Origin: Astrocystis sublimbata
Taxonomy: Eukaryota; Ascomycota; Sordariomycetes; Xylariales; Xylariaceae
DNA: 64,000 bases
Assembly: GCA_022453515.1 (NCBI GenBank)
Contig: JAJNNY010000013.1
Coordinates: 434,001-498,000 of the forward strand
Direction: 5' to 3'
The position numbers and the translations under genes were made by a program. Each line of letters begins with the position of its first letter. Positions within the stretch are counted from its first letter, which is position 1. Of the stretch, positions 10,491-21,737 are shown in pieces. Under the pieces are notes generated by a model that made no database searches, had not been told where the DNA came from, and saw nothing but the letters and a program-made list of their open reading frames with translations.

Positions 10491-11623
10491 GGTGATGCGT
10501 TCGTTGATAATAAAATGTGCCAGGCTGGACTTGAGAAGTCAGTGTATTAACGCCGTACCGTCTCAAAGGGGTCAAAAGTATCTTTAAATGCTGATATTGC
10601 GTGGTTCAAGTATCTAGTGGTTGGCGAAGTTGATCATGATCTCCGCGTTGCAGCACTAAAATCGTTACCTACCTTGGTAGTGGGGATGGACGCCGGCCCG
10701 CTCCGCCCAGCCGGCTCTAGAACCTTTGACATGAGAATGAATGGGTATATGGAAAATGATATGTAATACCTAGTATTGGTTTTAAGCCGGATGTCTACTA
10801 ACTCTCAGGATGGATACTTTGAAATTATATCTCTCGTATTTATTGACTTGTTTTGCGGCTTTGCCAAGGTGCAACTTTTTCAGAGTGTGCGCGTGAGCAA
10901 TACTCTTGATTACGGTTCAATCCAGATTACGAAGCTGGCAAGATAAACATGGAAATGTTGGTAGTTACCATCGTCCCGACATCAATCTGTATGTAGTACC
11001 AAATATCGAATTATCCATATTCAAAAAAACACATTAAAATCCATCGATGACATGAAGGTAATGTGAGGAACTCTACTAAGCCCGACACTGATGTTGGGAG
11101 GAAATACCCTGCACCGCATAAGCGCGAATCATATCGGGCTCTACTTGAACGCCGGCGTGGTCCGACACAACTACCTATGCACACCTGCACATAGCACGTA
11201 GATATTTGAATGCTCAGGATCACTTGGTTGGAATTATTGATTCAATCCCGAGATTGGCATGCATGGGCGTGAGGCTCGATGCCTGAGATCCTTTACCGAA
11301 CCGATTCTATTCGTTTTACAAGTTCCCGTCTTTCCATTGGGATGGCCCAATCTAACCCGGCCCTGGACCTCGGGGTCTTTTTGAGAAGATTCTATAATAT
11401 AAGATCAGGAAATCGAAATGACCTTGTATTGAAGTTTAGTCCTGGTTGATAACCAGTCATTGCTCTAGATGGCACGGGTAGAAAGAAGATACTACTAATG
11501 CGTGTTACGCATACTAAAGGATAGTTATTTGCTTAGATAAAGAAAGCATTGAAATAAATATGCCTCGATTGTGATTAGGTTAGATACAACTATCACAATG
11601 ACAAAAGGATCGAAAAAAGATTT
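10491..11623. other. Intergenic region, nothing recognised
   Basis: About 1.1 kb upstream of the RidA gene and downstream of the minus-strand tRNA-like gene. Only short, compositionally unremarkable reading frames are present. Confidence 0.45.
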
Positions 11624-11729
11624 TGGCCGTCGAAGGAATCGAACCCCCGGGGCCCAACGACGCTAAGTAAGGATATTTTACGCTGGGTAAATATGATGGC
11701 TCGCTCCGCTAGGCCAAACCAGTCCGGCC
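11624..11729 (-). tRNA. tRNA-like gene with probable intron; isotype not resolved
   Basis: On the minus strand there is a perfect B box (GGTTCGATTCC), a pairable T stem (GGGGG/CCTTC with two G-U), and an A-box match (TGGCCTAGCGG). The termini pair in five of seven positions (GGCCG with CGGCC), and a run of six T lies shortly downstream. The 106-base length implies an intron or a long variable arm. The D stem pairs poorly and the last two acceptor pairs are mismatched, so a pseudogene is possible. The anticodon is not assigned. Confidence 0.45.
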
Positions 11730-12475
11730 TTTGGCAGTGTTTTCTTTAATGGCCTGTAGGGTAACTGCATATATAAGGTGTGTGCTGGTAGGGCTGTATA
11801 TGCAGGTCCGAAGTCTAATTCTAGAGACTGGGAGACTGTACGAGCATGACATGCATGGATCAGTCATGAGGGAACGCAAGTCCTGAGCCTATACCTGCTA
11901 CGACGCGTGTATTACGTCGTCAAGAGAGCGTAACGGGCAGCCACGATCAGCACTTCCGTGATTTATATAAGATATGGCATTAGATTTGTCTTTGACGTAT
12001 TATCAAGAGCTTGGTAGCCCGTTCTTCTTTTCTTCTCGCTTTTCCCCTTCAAGCAATGATATATCCACGACTCGAGGTCTATTGAGCCGAGGGAAGTCTC
12101 ATATGTCGTTTCATACGAACTCACTGCCGCCCGAAAGATTGAGGCAGAAAACCAGTAGTATTGAATCACTGAGTCATTCTTTCGGCTGATGTCAGCCGCT
12201 CTCATCTTGAGAACTCTTTGAGAAGATTGATTATGCCCCATGTGCCTTTCTGTAGTGATAGCATAGCATACGCCTTACTCCTCCCATGCTCTTCTGGCGT
12301 AATGGCCTCATATATAATAAATAAAAGGCGAGGCTCTACCCAGAACGGACGCACAACGCGATGACGTAATCGTGAATGAGATGTCGTGAGCACTTTATGA
12401 AATGCATTGTTGAACGCCGTCCATGTTGTACAAGTGTGGTGATTCCTTATGTATCGATCGGATGAGGTAGCTCTC
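11730..12475. other. Intergenic region, nothing recognised
   Basis: Lies upstream of the minus-strand tRNA-like gene and downstream of the ARL1 stop codon. It should include the ARL1 3' UTR. No gene supported. Confidence 0.45.
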
Positions 12476-13277
12476 CTAATCTTGGTTGACGGTTTGCTGC
12501 GTATTTATGTCAGTCATCGAGTTTCTAGAGTGCCTTTGACAATATAGAATCAACTCACCACCAGCCAGTCCATTCCCTCGTTGACACCGCTGCCGTCGAC
12601 GGCCGAGCACGCGACAATGCTCCAGTTCCGGTCGCGTAGCTCGCCCAGCCTCAGGGCCTCGGATATTTCACCTGCGCCCTTGGCGCCGGGTTGATCTTGT
12701 TTATTGGCAAAGACTAGTAGCGCGGCATCCTTCAGCTCCTCCTCATTGAGCATGGCAGCTAACTCATCGGCCGCGGTCTGGAGACGCTCGATATCCGTAC
12801 TATCGACGACGAAGATGACAGCGGCGGTGTTGGCGTAGTAGCACCTCCAGTACGGCCGGATGGAAGTCTGCCCACCAAGATCCCAGACGTCGAAGTTGAG
12901 ATTCTTGTAGCTGACGGATTCGACGTTGAAACCTATCGTGGGGATTGTCGTGACGACCTCGCCTATCTGCTCTCGTCAAAGTCAGCCGTCTGCTTCTGTC
13001 TGCCGCGGAAGGTACCGGCTGCTATGCAGCGTCAATGCGACTTTTGACCTATGTCGCATAATGAGGGGCGCGTAAAATCACCAACCTTTAGTCTGTACAG
13101 TAATGTTGTCTTGCCGGCGTTATCCTGTATCGCAAATCCAGCGCGTTAGCGGGCTGAAACTAACGAGGTGTCGGGTAAAGCTTCGCTGGATTGCAATCAT
13201 ACCAGACCCAAGATGAGGATTCTAATTTCTTTCTTGGCCCAGAGCATGCCAGACAGCCATGACACGCTTTGACCCAT
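12476..13277 (-). CDS. ARL1: ADP-ribosylation-factor-like GTPase ARL1
   Basis: Four exons on the minus strand, 13203-13277, 13086-13124, 12559-12966 and 12476-12496, give 180 residues, the normal ARL1 length. Gly2 follows the initiator Met (N-myristoylation site). The P-loop GLDNAGKT (24-31) spans intron 1, switch I contains [10 protein letters not shown], switch II is DVWDLGGQ, and the guanine specificity motif NKQD and the SA motif (CSA) are present. The [20 protein letters not shown] segment with RPYWRCYY is ARL1-like rather than ARF1-like. ARL1 acts at the trans-Golgi, recruiting GRIP-domain golgins in its GTP form. Nothing in the sequence suggests loss of function; the last exon encodes only six residues. 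Confidence 0.95.
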
Positions 13278-14243
13278 GGTCGTTTGACGTTGGGACTCGA
13301 GCGGGTGGACGGGTTTGCGGCGTAAGGAATGAGGTAGGTGTGTTCGGCAGGGCGGCGCCACCCGAGACAGCGGCAGTCAGCTCGTGTAAATATGCTGCAG
13401 CTTCGTGACGGGCTGAAGTAGAGTCGCCGTGAGAAAGGGGTAATGATGCGGTCGTCGATGCGAGTTTGCGCCCCAATGTACCGTGCTTCAGTGAGTAAGG
13501 ACCGTATGCGTGTAAGTGTTTGTTGTGGTGTTTTGATGTCGTGTCGTGGGGGAAGTGGTCGAGGCTGGAAATGCAAGCTGGCTCTGTAGGTTGACGGCTT
13601 GTCCCGTTCAATGATTGTTGATTGTTGATTCTTTCAACAATGAGGCCGCCAGCTTCAGGGATGATCAGTAATTACGTTAGGTTGGCAGTTAGCAGGATTG
13701 GCTGTTCGGCACTGGGGAGCGGACAAGGGACAGAATGCGCCGATGACTTGGCACCCGTTGCTTAATTGGCTTCTGCTGCAGCGTCAACCCCAGAAAGGAT
13801 AGGCTCGCTCGCCTTGCTCTGAGTCCTTGATTTGATTGCTTATGTAATTGCAATCTCTCACGTCACACGTCACAGCAGGCGCACAGGGGGCAGCCGCAGG
13901 TGGGTGTCCACTGTCCAGGATCCAGATGCCAGGGAGCCTGGAGGGCCAGTGTGATAACGATAAGGAACTCTCGTCTTATCTTATCGACCACCTCGCGCAC
14001 TTGCGGTCATGTGACCCCTCTGAGCATCTTGACCCACTTTAACCCGACACCCGACAGCTGCAAATCAACCGAAGATTTGCCCACACTTTCGCAACTGGGG
14101 CTGCAAAACCCTCGCGCCGCCAAAATTTCCTAGCTCGCATACCGAGTGACCTGACCGGCTTACTCCACCCACCTTCCCTCCTCTTCCTCTACCAAGAAGA
14201 CATCACCAACTCCTCGACATTTCGATTCGCAACAGCAGTCAAG
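13278..14243. other. Divergent promoter region between ARL1 and eL39
   Basis: ARL1 reads left and eL39 reads right from this stretch, so it should hold both promoters and 5' UTRs. The part next to eL39 is pyrimidine-rich (around 14161-14215), as usual for ribosomal protein genes. No further gene is supported. Confidence 0.55.
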
Positions 14244-14696
14244 ATGCCGGTATGTACTCCATGCCTCTGTTCCTTTCCGAAATGAATGCAACAATGCTCT
14301 CTCGCAATCCCACGGATCCCCTATCGCCGATTGGGGTGTCAAGTTGCTCAGACCACGAAACGTGACGGAAAAGTTGGAAACACCAGAAAAGCTGACTGTT
14401 TCGTTCCCGACCACAGAGCCACAAGTCTTTCCGGACGAAGCAGAAGCTCGCCAAGGCGCAGAAGCAGAACCGCCCTATCCCCCAATGGATTCGTCTCCGG
14501 ACCGGCAACAGCATTAGGTACGACTAGAACCCAAACCTCCCGCCCTACCAAACATTCAAATACCGTATCCGCGCCATCGAGCATCATGAATCCACGCGAC
14601 CATCAGCACCACGCCGGGCTTCAACTCAGGCTAACATACCACACCAGATACAACGCCAAGAGACGTCACTGGCGCAAGACCCGTCTCGGTATCTAG
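14244..14696 (+). CDS. RPL39: 60S ribosomal protein eL39
   Basis: Three exons, 14244-14249, 14417-14517 and 14648-14696, give the 51-residue basic protein of the eL39 family. The first exon holds only the codons for Met-Pro. The rest reads [28 protein letters not shown], and [16 protein letters not shown] at the end, matching the invariant eL39 architecture. It lines the polypeptide exit tunnel of the large ribosomal subunit. The very short first coding exon before a large first intron is common in fungal ribosomal protein genes. Assignment is essentially certain. Confidence 0.97.
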
Positions 14697-14766
14697 ATGC
14701 CGAATCTCCTGCTCTGCCTACGTCGACCGCACATACCCGTCCGTCTTGTACTCTTGCGATACAATC

Positions 14767-14828
14767 CGTCGCGCGTGAAAGATGGTGGTATCGAATCCCG
14801 AATAGCCCACCATCTTTCACGCGCGACG
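14767..14828. repeat. Perfect inverted repeat, 22-base arms, 18-base loop
   Basis: Bases 14767-14788 are the exact reverse complement of 14807-14828, separated by 18 bases. The arms contain GCGCGTGAAAGATGG and its complement. It begins 71 bases after the eL39 stop codon, so it would lie in or just beyond the 3' UTR and could fold into a strong stem-loop. It could be a foldback element remnant or a 3'-end structural element. Confidence 0.9.
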
Positions 14829-15680
14829 AAGTTCTACGATCATGACGAGGGCCAGTACTTGATGCGGACAAACCCATCTCCGCCCACTACAAACGAGCAA
14901 TGGCAATGGCATTTTCACGATGAGGTTGACAGACATCGACCGATCGAAGAAGAATCTCGGGTCGACAAAAGGGATGAGACGAGGACTTGTGTTGGAGGTG
15001 TTGGCGAATTCGGGTTCCTTGATGGACTTTTTCTTGTCATTTAAGGTCTGCATGGTACCGGTCCACATGGGAAATGAAAATGCGTTGTGAATACCCGATG
15101 AAATGTTGAAGAATTGAACCGTGACATGACTGCCGTAATTCGGTGAACAAGGGTCGAGTCTGGACGCTGAAATTATGGGCGATGGGACAACTACGATTAC
15201 CATGATCAGACGGAGCCCATCCCTATCTGCCGAAACGCATCAATCGAGAAGCTTGCAATTGGCCTGAACTTCGTTGCGTGCAGTACCTAGGTACCTACAC
15301 AACTCAACTTCCTTCGATACATGGTAGAGCTACATTTACCTCAGTGATATGAAGCCTCCACCTCCGCCTAAGGCTGATTTTATCAACCCACCTGGCATAC
15401 GCGCAGACAAGATTTGACATGCAACCAAAATCTTTTTCGAAAACTAAAACTACCCCACTGCAAGGGCAAAGCTGTAGTTCCCAACAGATGATGATGAAGA
15501 CAGGACATTTCACACAATACAGGGACCTAGGAGCTACATAAGGCAGCATCTTACATGTACTTAGAGTGAGTGAGAACATCAAAGAGGCCATCGAGGACCC
15601 GGATAACGTGACGTGTCGTAGCTTGCTGGCAGACACAGGCCGAGCTTATATACTGCTTTAGTCCAATAAGTTTCCCACTG

Positions 15681-15760
15681 GGAATCGCCTGTGTATATAG
15701 TGGTTAATCCTTATCAAGACGTCTGCGCGAGACGCTTGCACACAGGAATCGCCTGTGTAT
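15681..15760. repeat. Pair of 16-base direct repeats
   Basis: GGAATCGCCTGTGTAT occurs at 15681-15696 and again at 15745-15760. The second copy is preceded by CACA, so that CACAGG-AATCG-CCTGTG also forms an inverted repeat. Confidence 0.8.
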
Positions 15761-16513
15761 GATTATAGTTCAAGTTATCACCTGTCTTGCCTATCTGTCT
15801 TGTTCGTATCCACACCATCAGCCGCTGTTACAGATACAGCAGTCATGATTTATCGGATGCTCGTCTGGCCAATTTCCTCCGATATACCGATGAGATGAAT
15901 CAATCCTCATAGTTGCAACTTCCACTCTACCAAAACTTCCTGCTTTTTGCAATCAATCATACGAAGGAAGGAAGGATAATCCAGGGAGCAAAGTATGCGA
16001 GATTACCCATAGCTTGAATAATCATTACCAGGTGGTTATGGAATTTTCCCATTTAGTTGCATATAGAATTCAGGAAAAAAGTCGCATATACACATGCATG
16101 AGTAAGTAGTGATCAGAGTACTTTCGCATTATGCTAACTGTGATGCCCTCTAAGCATATGCCAATTCTATGCTATCATCCACAGACTCTGCCATGAACCC
16201 TATTGGGTTTTGGCGTATCACATGCCACATGGTTCAGAGTTGCTGATTGGGTAGGGCACTAAGTAGGCAAACAAGGTGCAGGTCGTCATCGAAAACCAAT
16301 TGCACATGTATGTATGGGTGTACGCCTGAATGGTCTTTTGCGTAAAAACAACCCCCCTATGAACGCCCGCCATGAAAGTGTAGATAAAGGATTCATCAAG
16401 TGTCGTGGGTCGAATTCCCGTGGCCGGGCAGCGTGTGCAATTATCTCGACCTTCACTGAAGTAGGGCGGCCCTCCGTGGAGGGAAAGACCCAGGCCAAGA
16501 CGGAAGATTGCAC

Positions 16514-17275
16514 TCAACGATCCTCCGCCCACTCGTTCTCACGACGAATCTGTTCCTCCTCCTCAGGAGTGAAGTCGTTCGTGATATTGAACGTCTTCCG
16601 GATCTCCTCGGGAGACTTGCCCTTGATCATATTGGCGACAGTCTTGCAGCCAACATCGAGGAGCGGCTTAATGTCCAGGTAGTTGGAAGCCTGAAAGAAG
16701 CACAAGCTATGTTAGTCAAGCAAGACAAAGATAGTATGCAGCAAACACTGGGTGATTGCGAACATACAAGAATAATTTCGAACAACATCTCCTGATCGAC
16801 TTGCATGAACTTCTGGTCCCACTCGTCGATATCGGTTGTCTTCTTGCGGTTGTCGGCATCGTCATCGTTGGTGGACGGTGGGTCCATCTTGTGGTGCTCG
16901 CACCACTCGATGACCTTGCGCAGTACAGGCTCGGTGACCTGCGGCAAAGGAAGGAAGGAAAATGTCAGTAGGCTGGACAGTAACGCAAGGTGGTGATCTA
17001 TGTGCGGTCGGCTCACGTTAGGGATGGGCACAATCTGGCCCACGGCAGCCTCGCCTAGGTCGTCCAACATGTTCTTTATCAAGATGGATCGCTCGGCAAC
17101 GATCTTCTCTGCAGCATTTGTTAGCGATGGCACTGTTTGCGGAGGCGAGAGGGTGATTGGTGGACGAGGGGAAATGAGCAAAAGGCGTATGCTAGGCTGG
17201 CGACATACCGATCGTGATATGATGGCCATCGTTGCTTTGCAACGTGATCATGGTGTTGCCGTTCTCGCTCGACAT
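16514..17275 (-). CDS. SKP1: SKP1, E3 ubiquitin ligase (SCF complex) adaptor
   Basis: Four exons on the minus strand, 17209-17275, 17017-17108, 16768-16938 and 16514-16690, give 168 residues, the normal SKP1 length. The N-terminal BTB/POZ-like fold ([26 protein letters not shown]) is followed by an acidic insert ([19 protein letters not shown]). The C-terminal helices that hold F-box proteins ([44 protein letters not shown]) end in the conserved [16 protein letters not shown] tail. SKP1 bridges cullin-1 and F-box proteins in SCF ligases and also serves in kinetochore assembly in yeast. All key segments are present. Identification is very secure. Confidence 0.97.
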
Positions 17276-19177
17276 GTTGGGATGTGATATGGAATCGGCG
17301 GGACCTGAGGATGATTATGTTGTCTACTGTAGTAATCTAGTGGTCGCGAGTGTTAACAGTGCTGCAAACAGACGGTAGAGAAGATGACGAGATGACAGGA
17401 GGGTGGTTGTTGGATGTTGGTTGAAGAGGTCGGGTGGCAGTGGCAGGCAGTAGTGGCGTTGTTGGTGGATAACACAGTGAGGGAAGAAGTGGGCTGGCTG
17501 CTACTTAAGTAGGTACCACCACCTATCAAGAAAAATGGGTGGAAGCATCGACAGGCGAAGTGGGTAAGCAGGTAGGCAAGCGAGGCAAGGAACCTTAGCA
17601 GGCAGCAGACATTAGGTACCTACCTCGGATCCGACACGAGCTCTTGAGCTAAATGCCAGATGTCCACTAGTGCAACAGCTGGTCAGATGGAGAACCTTAG
17701 AGGTGTCAGTAGGAAGGTAAAATTGTAGAAAAGTCTGGCTGTTAAGTGTTGATGGAAAGGTAAGGCAAGGTCTATCAAAGGCCGCGGGGCAGGGCAGGTG
17801 GCAGGGCAGGTCAGGTAAGGGAGGTAGGTAGTAGCTGCGATAATACCGTGCGCGAAACGTGTGTATAGTCAGATTTTCGTAAGAATATCATACAATCCGC
17901 ACTGTATATCCTGCTCAAGATACGAAGCCCCACCACATTGGCGTTTGAGGGACTCGGGACCTCGCTCGCCTTGCCGGTGCGTCACACCTACCTAGCGTGC
18001 CTAGGCGTGACTGGCGTGACTGCCTAGACAGGTGCAAGGCCAACAGCAAAATGTTCTTGCGCTAGGATATCATGTGCGATACAAGACTCGAGGAAGGGGG
18101 ATAGCTCAATTGAGTACAAAGACATGGACGGCTGCGATTTCAACGAGAATGACCAGCTTACCTTCAGCTCACTGAAGACTCCGAGTCTCGGACAACTGCT
18201 GATAGAGTTGGGTGGAAATCACAATGGATGTCCAAGCTTGATAGGTTCGGGACGCTGTGTAGTGTATGAGGCAAGACTAGGAGGCGAGACTCAAACGATA
18301 AAAGTGAACGTGTTGTGGAATGGAGAAGGATATGGGAAAGATTTGATTGAGTTTAGATGGGGGAGCAGCCTATTTGTAGGTACTGTCAGGTTCATTCACA
18401 ACGAGCCTGAAACCAAGAAGGTTCGCTCCTACGTGGTGACAGAAACCTAAAAATGCGCTTCTGCACGATCTCAATAGTGAATTCGTGAATACCTACTAGG
18501 TACTCATTCACACATTGATCCCCATACTCAGCTAGTGTCCATTGTGATGACTTGCATACCCATGACAAGCCTCAAAGCATTGAGTGCCTAATTCACCGTG
18601 CAGACTGCCAAATATGTTCATTCACCGGTTTTATTGATCGAAATAACAATGAGTGATTCTATTAGCGCAGGACAGCGACCGTCATTGTCTTCTCTATGGA
18701 TTCGCGCCAGCACTTGCTACATCAGCGAAGCCAAAATTGAAGACCTAGGCAATAACAATCTGAACAATCAATACCAGGCTTTGTATTTGTACAACGGAGA
18801 CAGAAGCGCCAAAGATGAAGTTGAGGATCAACCCGTTTGGGCACCGCAGAGTTGACGTAGACAGCCCCTTGGTTTATTTACTACCTACCTGACCCAGCCA
18901 GTTCCCAGCTGCAGTAGAAAGACTTCTTTGTGCCGCTTCCTTGTGCCGCTGGTGAGAAAACAAATATTATACACACCAGTTATTTCATATGTGGTGCCTT
19001 CCTTGGACCTCAGAAGATGAAGTTCAGATAAGGAAGTTTCGGCTTGTACATACAAAGGATCTCAAGGGAGGGTCCCAGACCAGAAGATGAGAAAATGACC
19101 CAATCTATCATGATACAGACTCTAGAGTTTATTTATATGTACAATTAGCATAAGCAGTCGCCAGCTTGCTAACTATC
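17276..19177. other. Intergenic region at the left border of the accessory block
   Basis: The first few hundred bases are the SKP1 promoter/5' UTR. Around 17510-17860 the sequence is rich in AGGTAGG/GGCAAGG words, with a TAGGTACCTA palindrome at 17613-17622. A 108-codon frame at 18124-18450 is the only candidate gene and is weak. This stretch marks the change from housekeeping to cluster genes. Confidence 0.5.
18124..18450 (+). CDS. Uncharacterised 108-residue open frame
   Basis: An ATG-initiated, intronless frame of 108 residues with ordinary amino-acid composition (few Ser/Arg-only stretches, several Gly and aromatic residues). I recognise no domain, signal peptide or membrane segment. It sits alone between SKP1 and the first BBE oxidase. 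It may be a lineage-specific small protein, a degraded gene fragment or a chance frame. Confidence 0.2.
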   Translation: MDGCDFNENDQLTFSSLKTPSLGQLLIELGGNHNGCPSLIGSGRCVVYEARLGGETQTIKVNVLWNGEGYGKDLIEFRWGSSLFVGTVRFIHNEPETKKVRSYVVTET

Positions 19178-21057
19178 TTACGCTTTACAAAGTCGGCCAT
19201 CGGCCTCAACCTGTAATGCTTCACTTCCTACAGCTGTCCTACCCCAGAACACATTGTCCGGGTCGTATTTTCTTTTGATTGTCAAAAGCTTTTCGTAATT
19301 ATCCCCGTAAAATGAGTGCTGCCAATCTGCTTGCTCAAAATTGGCTTCATTGAGGTAGGCAGCCCTTCCTGGCGTCAACTTGTCCAGTGGTGGGGTGAGG
19401 ACATCATTCACCACTCCCTGCGCTACAACATTTGCCGTGTAGTTAGTCTGGTCGTATTGTCTATTACAGATATGAGTCAACAAACCTCTTTCTACAACAG
19501 TTTTTTACTCGCGATATCAGGATTGCATCAACTTACAAGCCATAGAACGCTAAAAATAAGGATTCACGCCATGCTGGGTGGGCGGCGTTGGGAGATGTCG
19601 GGGGTTTGCTGACGTTCATCGAGATTCCTGCAAAGGCGGCCATGTTGTTTGTCACGGACTGGATGGCACTAGCTAGATCGGAAGCAGAATCATCGGTAGC
19701 CGCTAAAGACCGAGGGATGATACGGCCGCCGAGATTGATGGCACTTATGTTCATGGTTGGGTTCAGGGTGTTGTAAGCGTCCTGGAACGTTGGAAAGTCT
19801 AGTTCGTTGAATGCTGTCAGGTGCGATGTTAGTCATATTATTCATAGAACAAGTGCAGTTTGACGCATAGAGAACATTGACCATACCATACTCAATATTC
19901 TTCTCCTCTAGAGCCTGCAGCGTCGGCTGCAAGAGCTGCCTGAAATCGGCAGCAGTGCCATCGGGAAAATAGGTCTGCGGCATCAGAAACATGTTACCGG
20001 GGATGACCATCCAGTATAGGGTGGCCCCGGCGTCAACCGCTGCCGGCAGATTCATTATGAAGACACGTAGAATATCCCAAAAAGTATCAGTAGGTTCTGA
20101 GAAACTCAGAGTGACAGCGGCAGTTGGCATGTTCTTGTGTAGCTTCACGGTCATGGAGAGGACCGCGCCGTATGTGCCACCGCCGCCGCCCGTGAGCGCC
20201 CAGTACAGGTCTTGGTTATCAGTTGGTGTCGCTATGAGAAGTGTCCCATCTGCCGTGACGACTTCCCACTCCAAGACTTGATCGGCGCCGAGACCGAATC
20301 TGGATGCTAGTGGGCTGGTTCCGCCACCCTGCGAGTAACCACCAGCGATACCGACCGTCTCACAGTCCCCTTCAACTACAGCATAGCCCTGGTCCTTGGC
20401 TGCTTGTTGCGCTTCGCCTGCCACTACCCCGGCGCCGACCTTAATCGCCTTGCCGGTGTAAGACGGAGAACTGTAGTCGAGGATCTCCGTGCCCTTGATG
20501 TGGTGCGTCCAAAGGGCCAGGGCGCCGGCACCTGTCGACTTGCCTAGATAGTCATGGCCCGTATTCCGTATGACAAGACGAATATTGTGTTCTTTTGCGA
20601 AAGCGATCGTCGTTTGATAGTCGGCCGCACTGGAGGCGTTGACTGCATAGGGCACGTAGGCACCTACCTCGCAGCGAGCCTCGCGGGGTGTGAAGGGATC
20701 ACAGCTCACGTTGGCGAATATAGATGCCATGACAGAGTGTGTCGTTTCCTCGTGCAGCTCGGGACGAGGCCAATTAGCTTGGATCGCAGCACACTTGTCG
20801 GCATCATAGGCAACGCCCGGGAAAGTATCGTGACACGGGCTGGCAATGGGTACGGTGGCTATCAGGGCGCCATGCACGGACTGGTTGAGAGCCGCCCAAT
20901 GGTCAGGGGTCGGCCAGCACTCATCGCCGGGAAAGCAACGGCATTGGGGTGCTGACAACTGTGATCTAGCTTGCCATGCTATTGCAGCTATTGTGGCAGC
21001 GACGGATGTCCAGGCAACCATTTGGACACGGCTTTTGGAGAAGAAGTTGTCAGCCAT
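19178..21057 (-). CDS. BBE-type FAD-linked oxidoreductase, secreted or membrane-anchored (copy 1)
   Basis: Three exons on the minus strand, 19887-21057, 19537-19813 and 19178-19460, give 576 residues. A hydrophobic segment near residues 14-28 predicts a signal peptide or anchor. The FAD-binding-4 domain follows, with RNTGHDYLGKSTG, where His168 is the expected 8-alpha-histidyl FAD attachment, and GDCETVGIAGGYSQGGG, where Cys232 is the expected 6-S-cysteinyl attachment. The C-terminal BBE domain ends with YLNEANF..DWQHSFYGDNYEKLLTIKRKYDP. Such bicovalent flavoproteins oxidise alcohols, amines or carbon skeletons with O2; fungal relatives are often annotated as isoamyl alcohol oxidases and several act in secondary metabolism. 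Several N-x-S/T sites fit a secretory route. It shares a divergent promoter with the SAT4-like gene. A similar gene lies at 31098-32819. Confidence 0.93.
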
Positions 21058-21737
21058 TTCGGTGAGGTGTTAGTGGCTCGGAGGCGAATGGTGATGAGGG
21101 AAGAAAACAGTAAACAAGACGTGAATATAAAAGGGGAACGCAATGAAGAGAGTTGAACTTACCTTGGATTTCGGAGCGCCTGTAAGTAATTGTTCTTGAG
21201 ATGAGACAAAACCAATGGGATACCTCGCTTCTACCAACGATCTGCAGTGAGATGAGGGGATCTGATGCAGCAATGCAACCGAACAATGGAAGAGCCAAGT
21301 GGACATTTACTTTATATCACGTAGTATTGGAGGGTGGTGCTTGCAACGCTGCGCCCGAACGACACAACATCCTTGCTTTCCGCCATCAGCTTGTCACGCT
21401 GTAACGTCTTGACAGTCATGACTGTGTCAAGACTCAATACGTGTGGCATTCAGATCCTACGGATATATGTCAGCTCGAATAATCCTTTGATAAGCGCTCG
21501 ACGAGTCGAGATGTCGTGCCACCCCTCCACAGGTACCCCAGTCGTATCAGCTCCGGTGCTTCTGACATTAACCGGGGCTCGACCCGTACAAGTACTAGTA
21601 TTGATGACATTGATCACGCTCCTATTTTTCAGACCCTTACCGAGGGCACCATCTTATAGTCCCTGGCACTCAGCAGGTGTTCTCTCTCCTGATTATCTCA
21701 TAATTAGCCATCGCTGTATTAGCAGCATTTTGCAATC
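21058..21737. promoter_or_regulatory. Divergent promoter between the BBE oxidase and the SAT4-like gene
   Basis: The two genes start 680 bases apart and point away from each other, so this stretch should control both. It contains a near-perfect 28-base palindrome at 21406-21433, a good candidate for a dimeric regulator site. No other coding sequence is supported here. Confidence 0.6.
21406..21433. promoter_or_regulatory. Near-perfect 28-base palindrome, candidate operator
   Basis: GTCTTGACA is mirrored by TGTCAAGAC around a perfect 12-base core palindrome CAGTCATGACTG. It lies about 350 bases upstream of the BBE start and about 305 bases upstream of the SAT4-like start. Confidence 0.5.

Larger units (their letters stand above)
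14697..16513. other. Intergenic region downstream of eL39 and SKP1 (convergent 3' ends)
   Basis: No gene is supported. It carries a 22-base-arm perfect inverted repeat (14767-14828), a GTACCTAGGTAC palindrome (15283-15294) and a 16-base direct repeat (15681-15696 and 15745-15760), described separately. The end towards 16513 should be SKP1 3' UTR. Confidence 0.5.

Noticed and set aside
16395..16435. Sequence GGGTCGAATTCCCG resembling a tRNA T arm
   Set aside because: No A box, acceptor stem or terminator is found at the right distance, so it is not supported as a tRNA.
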